Below, one piece after another: positions 26,041-34,164 of a DNA stretch of 64,000 nucleotides. Source of the DNA: Streptomyces sp. NBC_01197 (GTDB lineage: Bacteria; Actinomycetota; Actinomycetes; Streptomycetales; Streptomycetaceae); assembly GCF_036010505.1 (NCBI RefSeq), contig NZ_CP108569.1, forward strand, positions 2,668,001-2,732,000. The letters are read 5' to 3'. The notes below the pieces were generated by a model. That model made no database searches, was not told where the DNA came from, and saw nothing but the letters and a program-made list of their open reading frames with translations. Position numbers and translations under genes: made by a program. Each line of letters starts with the position of its first letter. Position 1 is the first letter of the stretch.

Positions 26041-27156
26041 TCACACCAGCGGCTTCACCGACATCAGCAAGTGCCGGTGGGACACGTCAGGTTCGGCGTC
26101 CGGGGCGGCGAGACCGGTCAGCAGGGCCCGCCGGCCGGGGCCGAGCAGGTCGAGCCGTACGGAGTGGCTGCCCATGGCGCTCAACGCGTCCGTCAGATAA
26201 GCCGGGTTGAAGGCGACCGTGATGTCGTCGGCACCGTCCAGGCGGGCCGGCAGGCGCTGCGATGCCACGTCGTCCTCGTAGCCCGCGTGCAGATGGACCG
26301 CTCCGGGTGAGAAGTCCAGGCGTACGGGGCTCTCGCCATCGGCGACCACCGCGACGCGTCGGACCGCCTCCAGCAGCGGGGCGCGCTCCGTCACCGCGAC
26401 GACCGGGCTCTCCATCGTGAACAGCTTGTCGTGGCGCGGCAGCCGGCCGTCGAGCAGACGCACCGTCGTCCGCATCCCGGCGTTGCCGAAACCGATGGAG
26501 CCGTCTCCCAGGGCCACCCGGGCCGTCCCCGTACGGCTGAGGGAACGGGCGATCTCGGCCAGGCGGCGGGCCGGTACGACGACATCGGCCGGGGCGGCGC
26601 CGGAGTCCGGTTCCCAGCCGAGCGTGCGCACCGCGACGCGGTAGCGGTCGGTGGCGGCCAGCGTCATCGTGCCGCCCTCCAGGCTCACCCTGATCCCGGT
26701 CAGCACCGGCAGGCCGTCGTCGCGGCCGGCGGCCACCGCGACATCCGCGACCGCCGCCGCGAACTCGGCCGCGTCCACCACCCCGCGCAGCTCGGGGAGG
26801 TCCGGGAGGGCCGGGTAGTCGCCGAGCGGCAGCAGGGAGAGCCCGAAGCTGGTTCCGGCGCCGGTCACCGTGAAGCGGGACGCCTCGACCGCGCACTCGA
26901 CCGGCCCGTCGGGCAGCACCCGGCAGATGTCGAGCAGCCTGCGCCCCATGACGAGAGCCTTCCCCGGCCGCACGGTGTCCACCGGCACGTCGATGCAGGC
27001 CGACGCCTCGTAGTCGAGGCCCGAGACGCGCAGCGTGGGGCCTTCCGCCGCCAGGAGCAGCCCGCCGAGCACGGGCATCGGCGACCTGGCCGGGAGCACC
27101 CGGGCCGCCCAGGCCACGGTCTCCGCGAAGGTGCTGCGGTCGGTACGGAACTCCAT
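26041..27156 (-). CDS. DNA polymerase III beta clamp paralogue
   Basis: 371-aa DnaN-family protein made of three repeated clamp domains (about 1-125, 126-245, 246-371). Family signatures are SPMPVLGGLLLAAEG near 25, PLGDYPALPDLP near 118, LTGIRVSLEGGTMTLAATDRYR near 160, and FNPAYLTDALSAM with a C-terminal hydrophobic tail near 320. The replicative dnaN sits beside dnaA at oriC in Streptomyces, and no replication genes are near here, so this is an accessory clamp. A role in repair or translesion synthesis is a guess. ATG 27156 follows GGAAGGCGCC. It is divergent from an LD-transpeptidase gene. Confidence 0.88.
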   Translation of the reverse strand: MEFRTDRSTFAETVAWAARVLPARSPMPVLGGLLLAAEGPTLRVSGLDYEASACIDVPVDTVRPGKALVMGRRLLDICRVLPDGPVECAVEASRFTVTGAGTSFGLSLLPLGDYPALPDLPELRGVVDAAEFAAAVADVAVAAGRDDGLPVLTGIRVSLEGGTMTLAATDRYRVAVRTLGWEPDSGAAPADVVVPARRLAEIARSLSRTGTARVALGDGSIGFGNAGMRTTVRLLDGRLPRHDKLFTMESPVVAVTERAPLLEAVRRVAVVADGESPVRLDFSPGAVHLHAGYEDDVASQRLPARLDGADDITVAFNPAYLTDALSAMGSHSVRLDLLGPGRRALLTGLAAPDAEPDVSHRHLLMSVKPLV

Positions 27157-27418
27157 GGTGGGGCGCCTTCCCTGTCGGTGTTGCCGGGCTGGTCCGGGCC
27201 GACGACCGCCCGGAATCCGTGACCGTACCGGCTGCCACTGACAGTCCCGCCGGGGCGGACGCACCCCCCGGTAGGCGCAACCAGAAGTGTCACTCCGCGT
27301 CAGCTGCCGCAGACTGCAGACAGAAAGCCAGCCGAAAGGCAACCGAACGCCGACAGGACGCGCCAAGTCCGGGCAACTCGCCTGGCCGCCCTTCCTCGTC
27401 GCAGTGGAGGCGAGAGCT

Positions 27419-28648
27419 TTGATACCGATCAGCCGCACTCGGATCCGGTGGGCCGTACTCCTGGCCCTGCTCAGTATCGGAGCGCTGGCGCTCGCCGCCT
27501 GCTCCGCGGGGTCCGGCGGCAGCGGCGGTACGAAGACCCCGCAGCCCACCAGTACGAGTACGCCCCGGGCCCGGATCAGCACCACACCCGGGGACGGAGC
27601 CAAGAACGTCGGCATCAATACCGGGGACATCCAGGCCGCCGTCGAGAACGGCACCCTGACCTCGGTCACTCTGACGGACCAGAACACCGGCCGGGCCGTA
27701 CCGGGTGAGATGGCCACGTCCAAGGTCTCCTGGCGGCCCGGGAAGGGTCTGGACCGCGGCACGCCGTATGTGCTCACCGCGAAGGCCAAGGACCCGGGCG
27801 GCAAGACCCTGGCGAAGATCGCCCACTTCACCACCGTCTCCGAGGCCAATTCGGTGATCGCGTTCTTCACCCCCGAGCCCAGCGCCAAGGTCGGTGTCGG
27901 CATGGAGGTCTCCTTCAACCTCGACAAACCGGTGAAGAACGAGAAGGCCGTCGAGTCGGCCGTCAGCATCACGTCGAGCGGCGGCGAGGAGGCCGTGGGC
28001 CACTGGTTCAGTCCGCAGCGGCTGGACTTCCGGCCGAAGCAGTACTGGACGCCCGGGTCGGTCGTGGAGGTGCGGCTGAAGCTGGCCGGCGTCGAGGTCT
28101 CCCCCGGTGTGTACGGGGTGCAGGACAAATCGTTCTCGTTCACCGTCGGGCGGTCGCAGATCTCCACCGTGGACGCGGCGAAGCAGTCGATGACCGTGGA
28201 GCGCGACGGCAGCCCGCTCAAGACCATCCCGGTCTCCAGCGGCTCCCCCGCCCACGGCACCTACAACGGCACGATGGTGATCTCGGAGAAGTACCAGCAG
28301 ACCAAGATGGACAGCACGACGGTCGGGCTCGGCAGCGAGTACAACATCCCGGACGTGCCGCACGCGCAGCGGCTGACGCGTTCGGGGACCTTCATCCACG
28401 GGAATTACTGGGCCGCACCGAGCACGTTCGGCGCGCAGGCCACCAGCCACGGCTGCGTCGGGATGCGGGACGCGCAGGGCGGTACGGACACCTCCACCCC
28501 GGCCGGCTGGTTCTACACCAACTCGCTGGTCGGTGACGTGGTCATCGTCAAGAACTCGGCGGGCGGCGGCAACGTCTCCCCGGACAACGGCATCAACGGC
28601 TGGAACCTCCCCTGGAACAAGTGGACGGCGGGCAGCGCGCTGAAGTGA
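27419..28648 (+). CDS. LD-transpeptidase lipoprotein with Ig-like domain
   Basis: 409-aa exported lipoprotein. The signal peptide ends in the lipobox LAAC, with Cys28 the lipidated residue. A Gly/Thr-rich linker, two Ig-like domains (about 60-250; NSVIAFFTPEPSAKVGVGM) and a C-terminal YkuD catalytic domain (about 255-380) follow. The active site is in HGNYW and SHGCVGM, with Cys346 the nucleophile. It makes 3-3 cross-links in peptidoglycan or attaches proteins to it. TTG 27419 is chosen as start because GGAGG lies 8 nt upstream; GTG 27404 would precede the ribosome site. A paralogue lies 7 kb away on the other strand. Confidence 0.92.
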   Translation: MIPISRTRIRWAVLLALLSIGALALAACSAGSGGSGGTKTPQPTSTSTPRARISTTPGDGAKNVGINTGDIQAAVENGTLTSVTLTDQNTGRAVPGEMATSKVSWRPGKGLDRGTPYVLTAKAKDPGGKTLAKIAHFTTVSEANSVIAFFTPEPSAKVGVGMEVSFNLDKPVKNEKAVESAVSITSSGGEEAVGHWFSPQRLDFRPKQYWTPGSVVEVRLKLAGVEVSPGVYGVQDKSFSFTVGRSQISTVDAAKQSMTVERDGSPLKTIPVSSGSPAHGTYNGTMVISEKYQQTKMDSTTVGLGSEYNIPDVPHAQRLTRSGTFIHGNYWAAPSTFGAQATSHGCVGMRDAQGGTDTSTPAGWFYTNSLVGDVVIVKNSAGGGNVSPDNGINGWNLPWNKWTAGSALK

Positions 28649-28695
28649 CCGGGAACCACCGGGGCTTCGAGCGCCGCACCCCCTAGGGTTTCCCC

Positions 28696-30303
28696 GTGGG
28701 GATGACTGAGAGCGTTGTCAGGCTGCGCGCCGGGGGGAACACACGGCCCGGGCGGTGCTCCGGAGCGACTTCCGGACGGACTTCCGGCCGGTGGTGGTTC
28801 GTGCCGCTGGTGGCCACCGGCTGTGTCCTTCCGCTGTACGCGGTGTGGGCGGCGGTGCTGGCCACCGGGGGCGGGGATCTGGCCGCCCAGTTCGCCTGGG
28901 CCGGCTTCGCGTCGCGGCATCCGGCGTCGGCGTACAACCTGTTCTGGTACGGCGGGACCCACACCGCCAACTACAGCCTGCTGACGCCGTATCTGATGGC
29001 CTGGTGCGGTGCCAGGACCGTCTCCGTACTGGCCGGGCTGGGCGGGACCTGGGTGCTCTCCCGTCTCGTCGTACGCACCGGTGTGCGGTGGCCGCTCGCG
29101 CCCGCCCTGCTCGGTGCGCTCGCGCTCTGGTGCAACGTCGCGTCCGGCCGGACCACCTTCGCGGTGGGGGTGGCGATCGGGCTGCTCGCCGTGGTGTGGC
29201 TCGAGCGCCGGGTCGCGGCGCCCGTGTGCGCGGCGCTGGCGACCATGGCGAGTCCGGTCGCCGGGCTGTTCCTGGTGGTCCTCGCGGGGGCCCTGCTGCT
29301 CGACCGGCAGTGGCGCCGGGCGCTGGGGCTCGCGCTGCCGCCGTTCCTGGTGGTCGCCGCGACGACGCTGGCCTTCCCGTTCCAGGGCGAGCAGCCGATG
29401 GCCGCCGGGAAGCTCTGGATGCCGCTGGTCGCGTGCGCCGCGCTGGGAATCGCCGCGCGGCACCGGCTCGTGCGGTGCAGCGCGCTGGTGTACGGCGTCG
29501 GCGTCGTCCTGACGTATCTGATCCCCTCGCCCATCGGGACGAACGTGGAGCGGCTCGTCGGTCTGGTGGGCCCGGTGGTGCTGCTGGTCGCGGTACTCGC
29601 CGAGCGCACCCGGGTGCGGTGCGCCGTGCTGGTCGCCGCGCTCTGTCTCAACTGCTACTGGCTCGCCGACAAGACCGCCGACGATCTGCGGGTCTCCACC
29701 ACCGTGCCCGCCTGGGCCGCCGACACGCACGGGGTCGTCACCGCGCTGGACGGGCTGCGCGCCGACCGCACCCGGGTCGAGGTGGTGCCCGCGCGCAACC
29801 ACCGCGAGGCCACCCTGCTCGCCCCGCACGTGAACATGGCCCGCGGCTGGAACCGGCAGCTCGATGTGGAGCGCGGGCGGCTCTTCTACGACGGGTCGCT
29901 GACCGCCGCCACGTACCGGGCCTGGCTGGACCGGTTCGCCGTCGGGTACGTCGTGCTGCACGACGGCCGTCCCGACGGCCCGGCGGAGGCCGAGGCCGCT
30001 CTCGTACGGTCGCGGCCGCACTGGCTCCAGCCGGTCTGGCACGACGCGCACTGGCGGATCTACCGGGTACGCGGCGCGGCGCCGCTGGTGGAGGCGCCCG
30101 CGAGCGTCGTGAGCGGCGGCGACGCGAAGCTGGTGGTGCATGTGCCGCGGCCGGGGACGGTGACCGTACGGATCGCGTACTCGCCCTGGCTGCGGGCGAG
30201 CGGCGGCGGGTCGGTGCACCGGCACGGGCAGTGGACCGGGCTGACGGTGCGGCGTCCGGGCGACTACCGGCTCGGCTCCGGGTACCGCGCGCTGGTGGGC
30301 TGA
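28696..30303 (+). CDS. Polytopic membrane protein, GT-C glycosyltransferase-like layout
   Basis: 535-aa protein with about ten to eleven transmembrane helices in residues 30-335, then a large soluble C-terminal domain (about 340-535). The layout, with a long first outer loop containing WAGFASRHPASAYNLFWYGG and a helical membrane core, is that of GT-C-type glycosyltransferases or of PMT-like proteins. No DxD/ExD catalytic motif stands out, so the enzymatic role is unproven. The start is GTG 28696 or ATG 28702. It follows the LD-transpeptidase by 47 bp and may be cotranscribed, which would fit a cell-envelope job. Confidence 0.75.
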   Translation: MGMTESVVRLRAGGNTRPGRCSGATSGRTSGRWWFVPLVATGCVLPLYAVWAAVLATGGGDLAAQFAWAGFASRHPASAYNLFWYGGTHTANYSLLTPYLMAWCGARTVSVLAGLGGTWVLSRLVVRTGVRWPLAPALLGALALWCNVASGRTTFAVGVAIGLLAVVWLERRVAAPVCAALATMASPVAGLFLVVLAGALLLDRQWRRALGLALPPFLVVAATTLAFPFQGEQPMAAGKLWMPLVACAALGIAARHRLVRCSALVYGVGVVLTYLIPSPIGTNVERLVGLVGPVVLLVAVLAERTRVRCAVLVAALCLNCYWLADKTADDLRVSTTVPAWAADTHGVVTALDGLRADRTRVEVVPARNHREATLLAPHVNMARGWNRQLDVERGRLFYDGSLTAATYRAWLDRFAVGYVVLHDGRPDGPAEAEAALVRSRPHWLQPVWHDAHWRIYRVRGAAPLVEAPASVVSGGDAKLVVHVPRPGTVTVRIAYSPWLRASGGGSVHRHGQWTGLTVRRPGDYRLGSGYRALVG

Positions 30304-30327
30304 GCGGGCTCTGCTGTTCTGCGTCCG

Positions 30328-30357
30328 CCTCCGGGGCCGGGACCGCGGCCCCGGAGG
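30328..30357. terminator. Perfect 12-bp bidirectional hairpin
   Basis: Arms 30328-30339 and 30346-30357 with a 6-nt loop, between convergent genes ending at 30303 and 30379. Confidence 0.8.
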
Positions 30358-30378
30358 AGTGGGGAGCCCGGCGGTACG

Positions 30379-31425
30379 TCAGATCGTCGCGGTGTCGATC
30401 ACGAAGCGGTAGCGCACATCGCTGCTGATCACACGCTCATACGCCTCATTGATCCGGTCGGCGCCGATCACCTCGATCTCCGCGCCGAAGCCGTGCCCGG
30501 CGCAGAAGTCCAGCATCTCCTGGGTCTCGCGGATGCCGCCGATGCCGGAGCCCGCGAGGGTCTTGCGGCCGCCGATGACCGAGAACAGGTTGAGCGAGAC
30601 GGGCTCCTCGGGAGCGCCGACGTTGATCATCGCGCCGTCCGTCTTGAGCAGGCTCAGATACGAGTCGAGCGGGAGCGGCGCGGAGACCGTGGAGATGATC
30701 AGGTCCAGGGTGCCCCGCAGCTCGTCGAAGGTCTTCGGGTCGCTGGTGGCGTAGTAGTGGTCGGCGCCCAGTTTCAGCCCGTCCTCCTGCTTGCGCAGCG
30801 ACTGGCTCAGTACGGTCACATCGGCGCCCATCGCGTGCGCGATCTTGACACCCATGTGGCCGAGGCCACCCAGGCCGACGATGGCGACCTTCTTGCCGGG
30901 CCCGGCGTTCCAGTGGGCGAGCGGCGAGTATGTGGTGATCCCGGCGCAGAGCAGCGGCGCGGCCACGTCGAGCCCGATGCCCTCCGGGATGCGCAGGGTG
31001 TAGTTCTCGTCGACGACTATGTGCGTGGAGTAGCCGCCGTAGGTGGGCTCACCCTGCTTGTCGAGGGCGTTGTACGTGCCGGTGTTGCCCTTGGCGCAGT
31101 ACTGCTCAAGACCGGCCTTGCAGTTGTCGCACTCCCGGCAGGAGTCGACCATGCAGCCGACACCGACCCGGTCGCCGACGGCGAACTTGGTGACCCCGGG
31201 GCCGACCTCCGCGACGATTCCGGCGATCTCGTGGCCGGGGACCATCGGGAAGATGCCCTCGCCCCAGCCGTCCCGGGCCTGGTGGATGTCGGAGTGGCAG
31301 ATACCGGCGAACTTGATGTCGATCAGGACGTCGTGCTCGCCGACCGGCCGGCGCGGCACGGTGGTGCGCTCCAGCGGGGCCTTCGGGGCGGGGGCGGCGT
31401 ACGCGGCGACGGTGGTGACAGTCAT
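30379..31425 (-). CDS. NAD(P)-dependent zinc alcohol dehydrogenase (YahK/CAD type)
   Basis: 348-aa medium-chain dehydrogenase reducing aldehydes or oxidising primary alcohols. Catalytic zinc ligands are Cys43 (GICHSDIHQ) and His64 (PGHEIAG). The structural zinc loop has four cysteines ([20 protein letters not shown] near 94). The Rossmann motif is [13 protein letters not shown] near 182, followed by [13 protein letters not shown], whose Ser/Arg arrangement favours NADP. This pattern is that of cinnamyl-alcohol-dehydrogenase-like enzymes such as E. coli YahK. An XRE/MmyB regulator is divergent 160 bp away and probably controls it in response to an unknown ligand. Confidence 0.92.
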   Translation of the reverse strand: MTVTTVAAYAAPAPKAPLERTTVPRRPVGEHDVLIDIKFAGICHSDIHQARDGWGEGIFPMVPGHEIAGIVAEVGPGVTKFAVGDRVGVGCMVDSCRECDNCKAGLEQYCAKGNTGTYNALDKQGEPTYGGYSTHIVVDENYTLRIPEGIGLDVAAPLLCAGITTYSPLAHWNAGPGKKVAIVGLGGLGHMGVKIAHAMGADVTVLSQSLRKQEDGLKLGADHYYATSDPKTFDELRGTLDLIISTVSAPLPLDSYLSLLKTDGAMINVGAPEEPVSLNLFSVIGGRKTLAGSGIGGIRETQEMLDFCAGHGFGAEIEVIGADRINEAYERVISSDVRYRFVIDTATI

Positions 31426-31536
31426 CCGGAAACGTTCTCCTCAGAAAAAATACGGTGGTCGCCCCAGCCTGCCTGATGGTTCAGCGTTCACACACAGCCT
31501 GCCGTCTCCCTGCTGTGCCTACGTCCGCCGTGCGTA

Positions 31537-31545
31537 CCACTGGCA
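31537..31545 (+). promoter_or_regulatory. CCACTGGCA element shared with the other XRE-controlled intergenic region
   Basis: CCACTGGCA lies 41 bp upstream of this XRE gene and recurs at 10891-10899 between the first XRE gene and the tautomerase. A 9-base match in two short regions may be chance, so this is only a candidate operator core. Confidence 0.25.
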
Positions 31546-31585
31546 GGGTCAGGATGGTCCGCGTACGACCACGGATACTGGACGC

Positions 31586-32446
31586 ATGGACCAGCGTGCC
31601 GAACTCAGTGAATTCCTCCGTTCCCGCCGGGCCCGCCTCCAGCCGCAGGACGTGGGCCTGCCCGCGCTGGGCAGGCACCGCAGGGTTCCCGGGCTGCGGC
31701 GCGAGGAGCTGGCGCAGCTCGCCGGGGTGTCCGTGGCGTACTACACCCGGCTCGAACAGGGCCACGGCAGCAATGTCTCCAGCGATGTTTTGGACTCCGT
31801 GGCGCGGGCGCTGCGGCTCTCGGACGCGGAGTGCGCGCATCTGACGCACCTGGCGGGTCCGAAGCCGCGGAAGAAGCGGGCCGCTGCGGCCAGGCCCCAG
31901 CGGATGCGGCCCGAGCTGCAGCATCTGATGGACGCGATGGACGGTGTGCCGGCGTACGTCCTGGGGCGGCGGATGGACATCCTCGGCTCGAACCGGCTGG
32001 CGCGGGCGCTGTTCGGCGACTTCACGGCGCTGCCGGCCGAGGAGCGCAATATGGCGCGGATCGTGTTCCTCGATCCCAACTCCCGTGATCTGTTCACCGA
32101 GTGGGAGTGTGTGGCCGCCGAGATGGTGAGCGCGCTCCGGTTGTTCGCGGGCTGCTTCCCCGACGATCCTCAGCTGTCCGCACTGGTGGGTGAGCTGTCG
32201 GTCAAGAGCGACGAGTTCCGGGTGCTGTGGGCGGCGCACACCGTGCGGGACAAGGGGCACTGTGTGAAGCGGCTGCACCATCCGCTGGTGGGCGCACTGA
32301 CGCTGGCGTACGAGACGCTGAATCTGCCGGGCGACCAGGAGCAGAGCCTGATCGCCTACCACGCGGAACCGGGCTCGGACGCGGTGGAGGCGCTGCGGCT
32401 GCTGGCGTCCTGGGGCGTGGACGAGACACCGCACCTCAGCCGCTAG
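31586..32446 (+). CDS. XRE-family regulator with MmyB-like domain
   Basis: 286-aa regulator with the same two-domain layout as the one at 9925-10797: helix-turn-helix at about 10-75 (RVPGLRREELAQLAGVSVAY then YTRLEQGHGSNVS) and an MmyB-like C-terminal domain (about 105-280, VPAYVLGRRMDILGSNRLAR). ATG 31586 gives the family start MDQRAELSEFLRSRRARL. It has no ribosome site, and GATACT at 31574-31579 would place transcription start at the ATG, so it may be leaderless. It is divergent from the alcohol dehydrogenase, its likely target. Confidence 0.9.
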   Translation: MDQRAELSEFLRSRRARLQPQDVGLPALGRHRRVPGLRREELAQLAGVSVAYYTRLEQGHGSNVSSDVLDSVARALRLSDAECAHLTHLAGPKPRKKRAAAARPQRMRPELQHLMDAMDGVPAYVLGRRMDILGSNRLARALFGDFTALPAEERNMARIVFLDPNSRDLFTEWECVAAEMVSALRLFAGCFPDDPQLSALVGELSVKSDEFRVLWAAHTVRDKGHCVKRLHHPLVGALTLAYETLNLPGDQEQSLIAYHAEPGSDAVEALRLLASWGVDETPHLSR

Positions 32447-32457
32447 GCGCGGCACCG

Positions 32458-32520
32458 CGACCCGGTGCGGACCGTACGGCCACGACCCGGTGCGGACCGT
32501 ATCGCCACGACCCGGTGCGG
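32458..32520. repeat. Two and a half tandem 25-bp repeats
   Basis: CGACCCGGTGCGGACCGTA plus six bases occurs at 32458-32482 and 32483-32507, with a 13-bp partial third copy at 32508-32520. It fills the gap between two convergent genes, where a terminator would be expected; no strong simple hairpin is seen there. Confidence 0.8.
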
Positions 32521-32529
32521 CGGCCCGGC

Positions 32530-33291
32530 TCACGGCCGGTACGGCGGCGCGACCCCCCAGCCCCAGTGCGGTACGGGCGCGCGGCGCGGCGGTTCGGCGC
32601 CCGGCGCGGAGTTGGCGACGGCGAACCGGGTGCCCCACTCGATATAGGCGGTGAACGCCGACCTGAACTCGGGGTCGTCCGGCAGCCCCACCTCGTCGGC
32701 CGTGTCCATCAGCAGCGAGATCCAGCGGCGGCGCTGCGGCTCGCTGATGTTGCGGCCCAGGTGGTGGCCGAGCATCGCGGGGTAGCCGCCGTGGTGTTCG
32801 GTGTACTCGGCGGGGCCGCCGAAGACCTCGCCGAGCCAGAGGGCCACATGGGCGGGGTGGTCGGCGGACATCCCGGCGAAGAGCGGGCCGATGAGCCCGT
32901 CCTTGAGCACATGCACGTAGAACGCCTCAGTCAGCCGCCGCAGCGCCTCGCCACCGCCGGCCCACTCGTAGAGGGTGGGCACCGCCGCGCCCTTGCCGTG
33001 CACCGCCGTCGGCTCGTAGTGGCGCATCTCCTCGATCTGCTCGACGTAGGGCCGGATCTCGGCGAAGAAGGCCCGGAACTCCTCGCTGCCCCGGAAGCGG
33101 TCGATATGGTCATCGGCCGAGGTCCAGGTGATGCGCAGGATGTAGGCGGCCGGCTCATCGGTGCAGCGCGTCAGTTCGTAGTCGGCGCAGTACTCGGACC
33201 GGGCCAGCGGGACGGCGGCCCGCGCGTAGGCCGCTTCGAACGCGGCGGTCCGGCCCCCGGGAATCAGGTAGCGGATGTACTCGACGGTCAT
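32530..33291 (-). CDS. Antibiotic biosynthesis monooxygenase-group II truncated haemoglobin fusion
   Basis: 253-aa fusion. Residues 1-95 form an ABM-type ferredoxin-like domain (TVEYIRYLIPGGRTAAFEAA, then TWTSADDHIDRFRGSEEFRA). Residues 115-230 are a group II truncated haemoglobin, with FYVHVLKDGLIGPLF, LWLGEVFGGPAEYTE, the predicted proximal haem ligand His177 in GHHLGRNIS, and Trp190 at the conserved G8 position. The ABM-globin chimera is known from Streptomyces avermitilis and relatives. A role in redox or oxygen/NO chemistry is likely but no substrate is established. ATG 33291 follows GGGAGAG. The longer open frame upstream is not supported. Confidence 0.9.
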   Translation of the reverse strand: MTVEYIRYLIPGGRTAAFEAAYARAAVPLARSEYCADYELTRCTDEPAAYILRITWTSADDHIDRFRGSEEFRAFFAEIRPYVEQIEEMRHYEPTAVHGKGAAVPTLYEWAGGGEALRRLTEAFYVHVLKDGLIGPLFAGMSADHPAHVALWLGEVFGGPAEYTEHHGGYPAMLGHHLGRNISEPQRRRWISLLMDTADEVGLPDDPEFRSAFTAYIEWGTRFAVANSAPGAEPPRRAPVPHWGWGVAPPYRP

Positions 33292-33437
33292 GCGGCTCTC
33301 CCGGCGGGTGCGGCGGATACGAGCGGTGCGGGGCCTCGCGCGCGGCCGGCCCGCCGACAGGTTAGGTCCGGCCTGCCGGAGGAGGCCGGACCCGCCGCGC
33401 CGCCACGCGGACCCGGGCATGATTCAAACGAAAGACC

Positions 33438-34121
33438 CTAAGCCGCCGCGTTCTCGGTGATGGTGACCTTGCCCTTGCGGATGGTCGCGACCCGGGGCGC
33501 CCTGCGGGCGAGCGCCGTGTCGTGGGTGACCATGATGAACGTCAGCCCGTGCTCCTTCCAGAGCACTTCCAGCACCTCCATGATCTCGTCGCGCATCCCC
33601 TCGTCCAGGTTGCCCGTCGGCTCGTCGGCGAGCAGCACCTTGGGGTTCTTGACCAGCGCGCGGGCGATGGCGACGCGCTGCTGCTGACCGCCCGACATCT
33701 CGGACGGGAGGTGCCCGAAGCGTTCGGCGAGGCCGACGGAGTCCAGGGCGTCCGCCGCCCTCCCGCGCCGCTCGGACGGCCTGAGGCCGAGCGGTACGAG
33801 CGCGGTCTCGACGTTCTCCTGGGCGGTGAGTGTCGGTATCAGGTTGAAGGACTGGAAGACGAAGCCGATGTTCTGGGCGCGCACCTTGGTGAGCTTGGCC
33901 TCGCTGAGCTTCGCGAGGTCCACCCCGTCCAGTACGACGCTGCCTTCGGTGGGCCGGTCGAGGCCGCCGAGCATCTGGAGGAGGGTGGACTTGCCGCCGC
34001 CAGTGGGGCCCTGGATGACCAGCCGGCCGCCGTCCTCGATGGTCAGGTCGACGCCGGCGAGCGCGTCGATGCTCTTCTTGCCGCGCTGGTAGCGCTTGGT
34101 GACTCCGCTGAGTTCGTACAT
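33438..34121 (-). CDS. ABC transporter ATP-binding protein (LolD/MacB-like)
   Basis: 227-aa ATPase of the LolD/MacB/FtsE group. Walker A is GPTGGGKST (38-46), the Q-loop FVFQSFNLIPTLTAQENV, the signature MSGGQQQRVAIARAL and Walker B VLLADEPTGNLDE. Partner of the FtsX-like permease encoded 43 bp upstream on the same strand. Such pairs act as mechanotransmitters or export peptides, lipoproteins or antibiotics rather than as conventional importers. The substrate is unknown. No regulator gene is adjacent. Confidence 0.93.
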   Translation of the reverse strand: MYELSGVTKRYQRGKKSIDALAGVDLTIEDGGRLVIQGPTGGGKSTLLQMLGGLDRPTEGSVVLDGVDLAKLSEAKLTKVRAQNIGFVFQSFNLIPTLTAQENVETALVPLGLRPSERRGRAADALDSVGLAERFGHLPSEMSGGQQQRVAIARALVKNPKVLLADEPTGNLDEGMRDEIMEVLEVLWKEHGLTFIMVTHDTALARRAPRVATIRKGKVTITENAAA

Positions 34122-34164
34122 GGAACGGTCTCAACTCCTGCTGTACGGAAGGTAGGTGGTGGTA

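Noticed and set aside
28513..30225. 570-codon minus-strand frame opposite the polytopic membrane protein
   Set aside because: Arg/His/Pro-rich shadow; plus-strand product has regular transmembrane helices.
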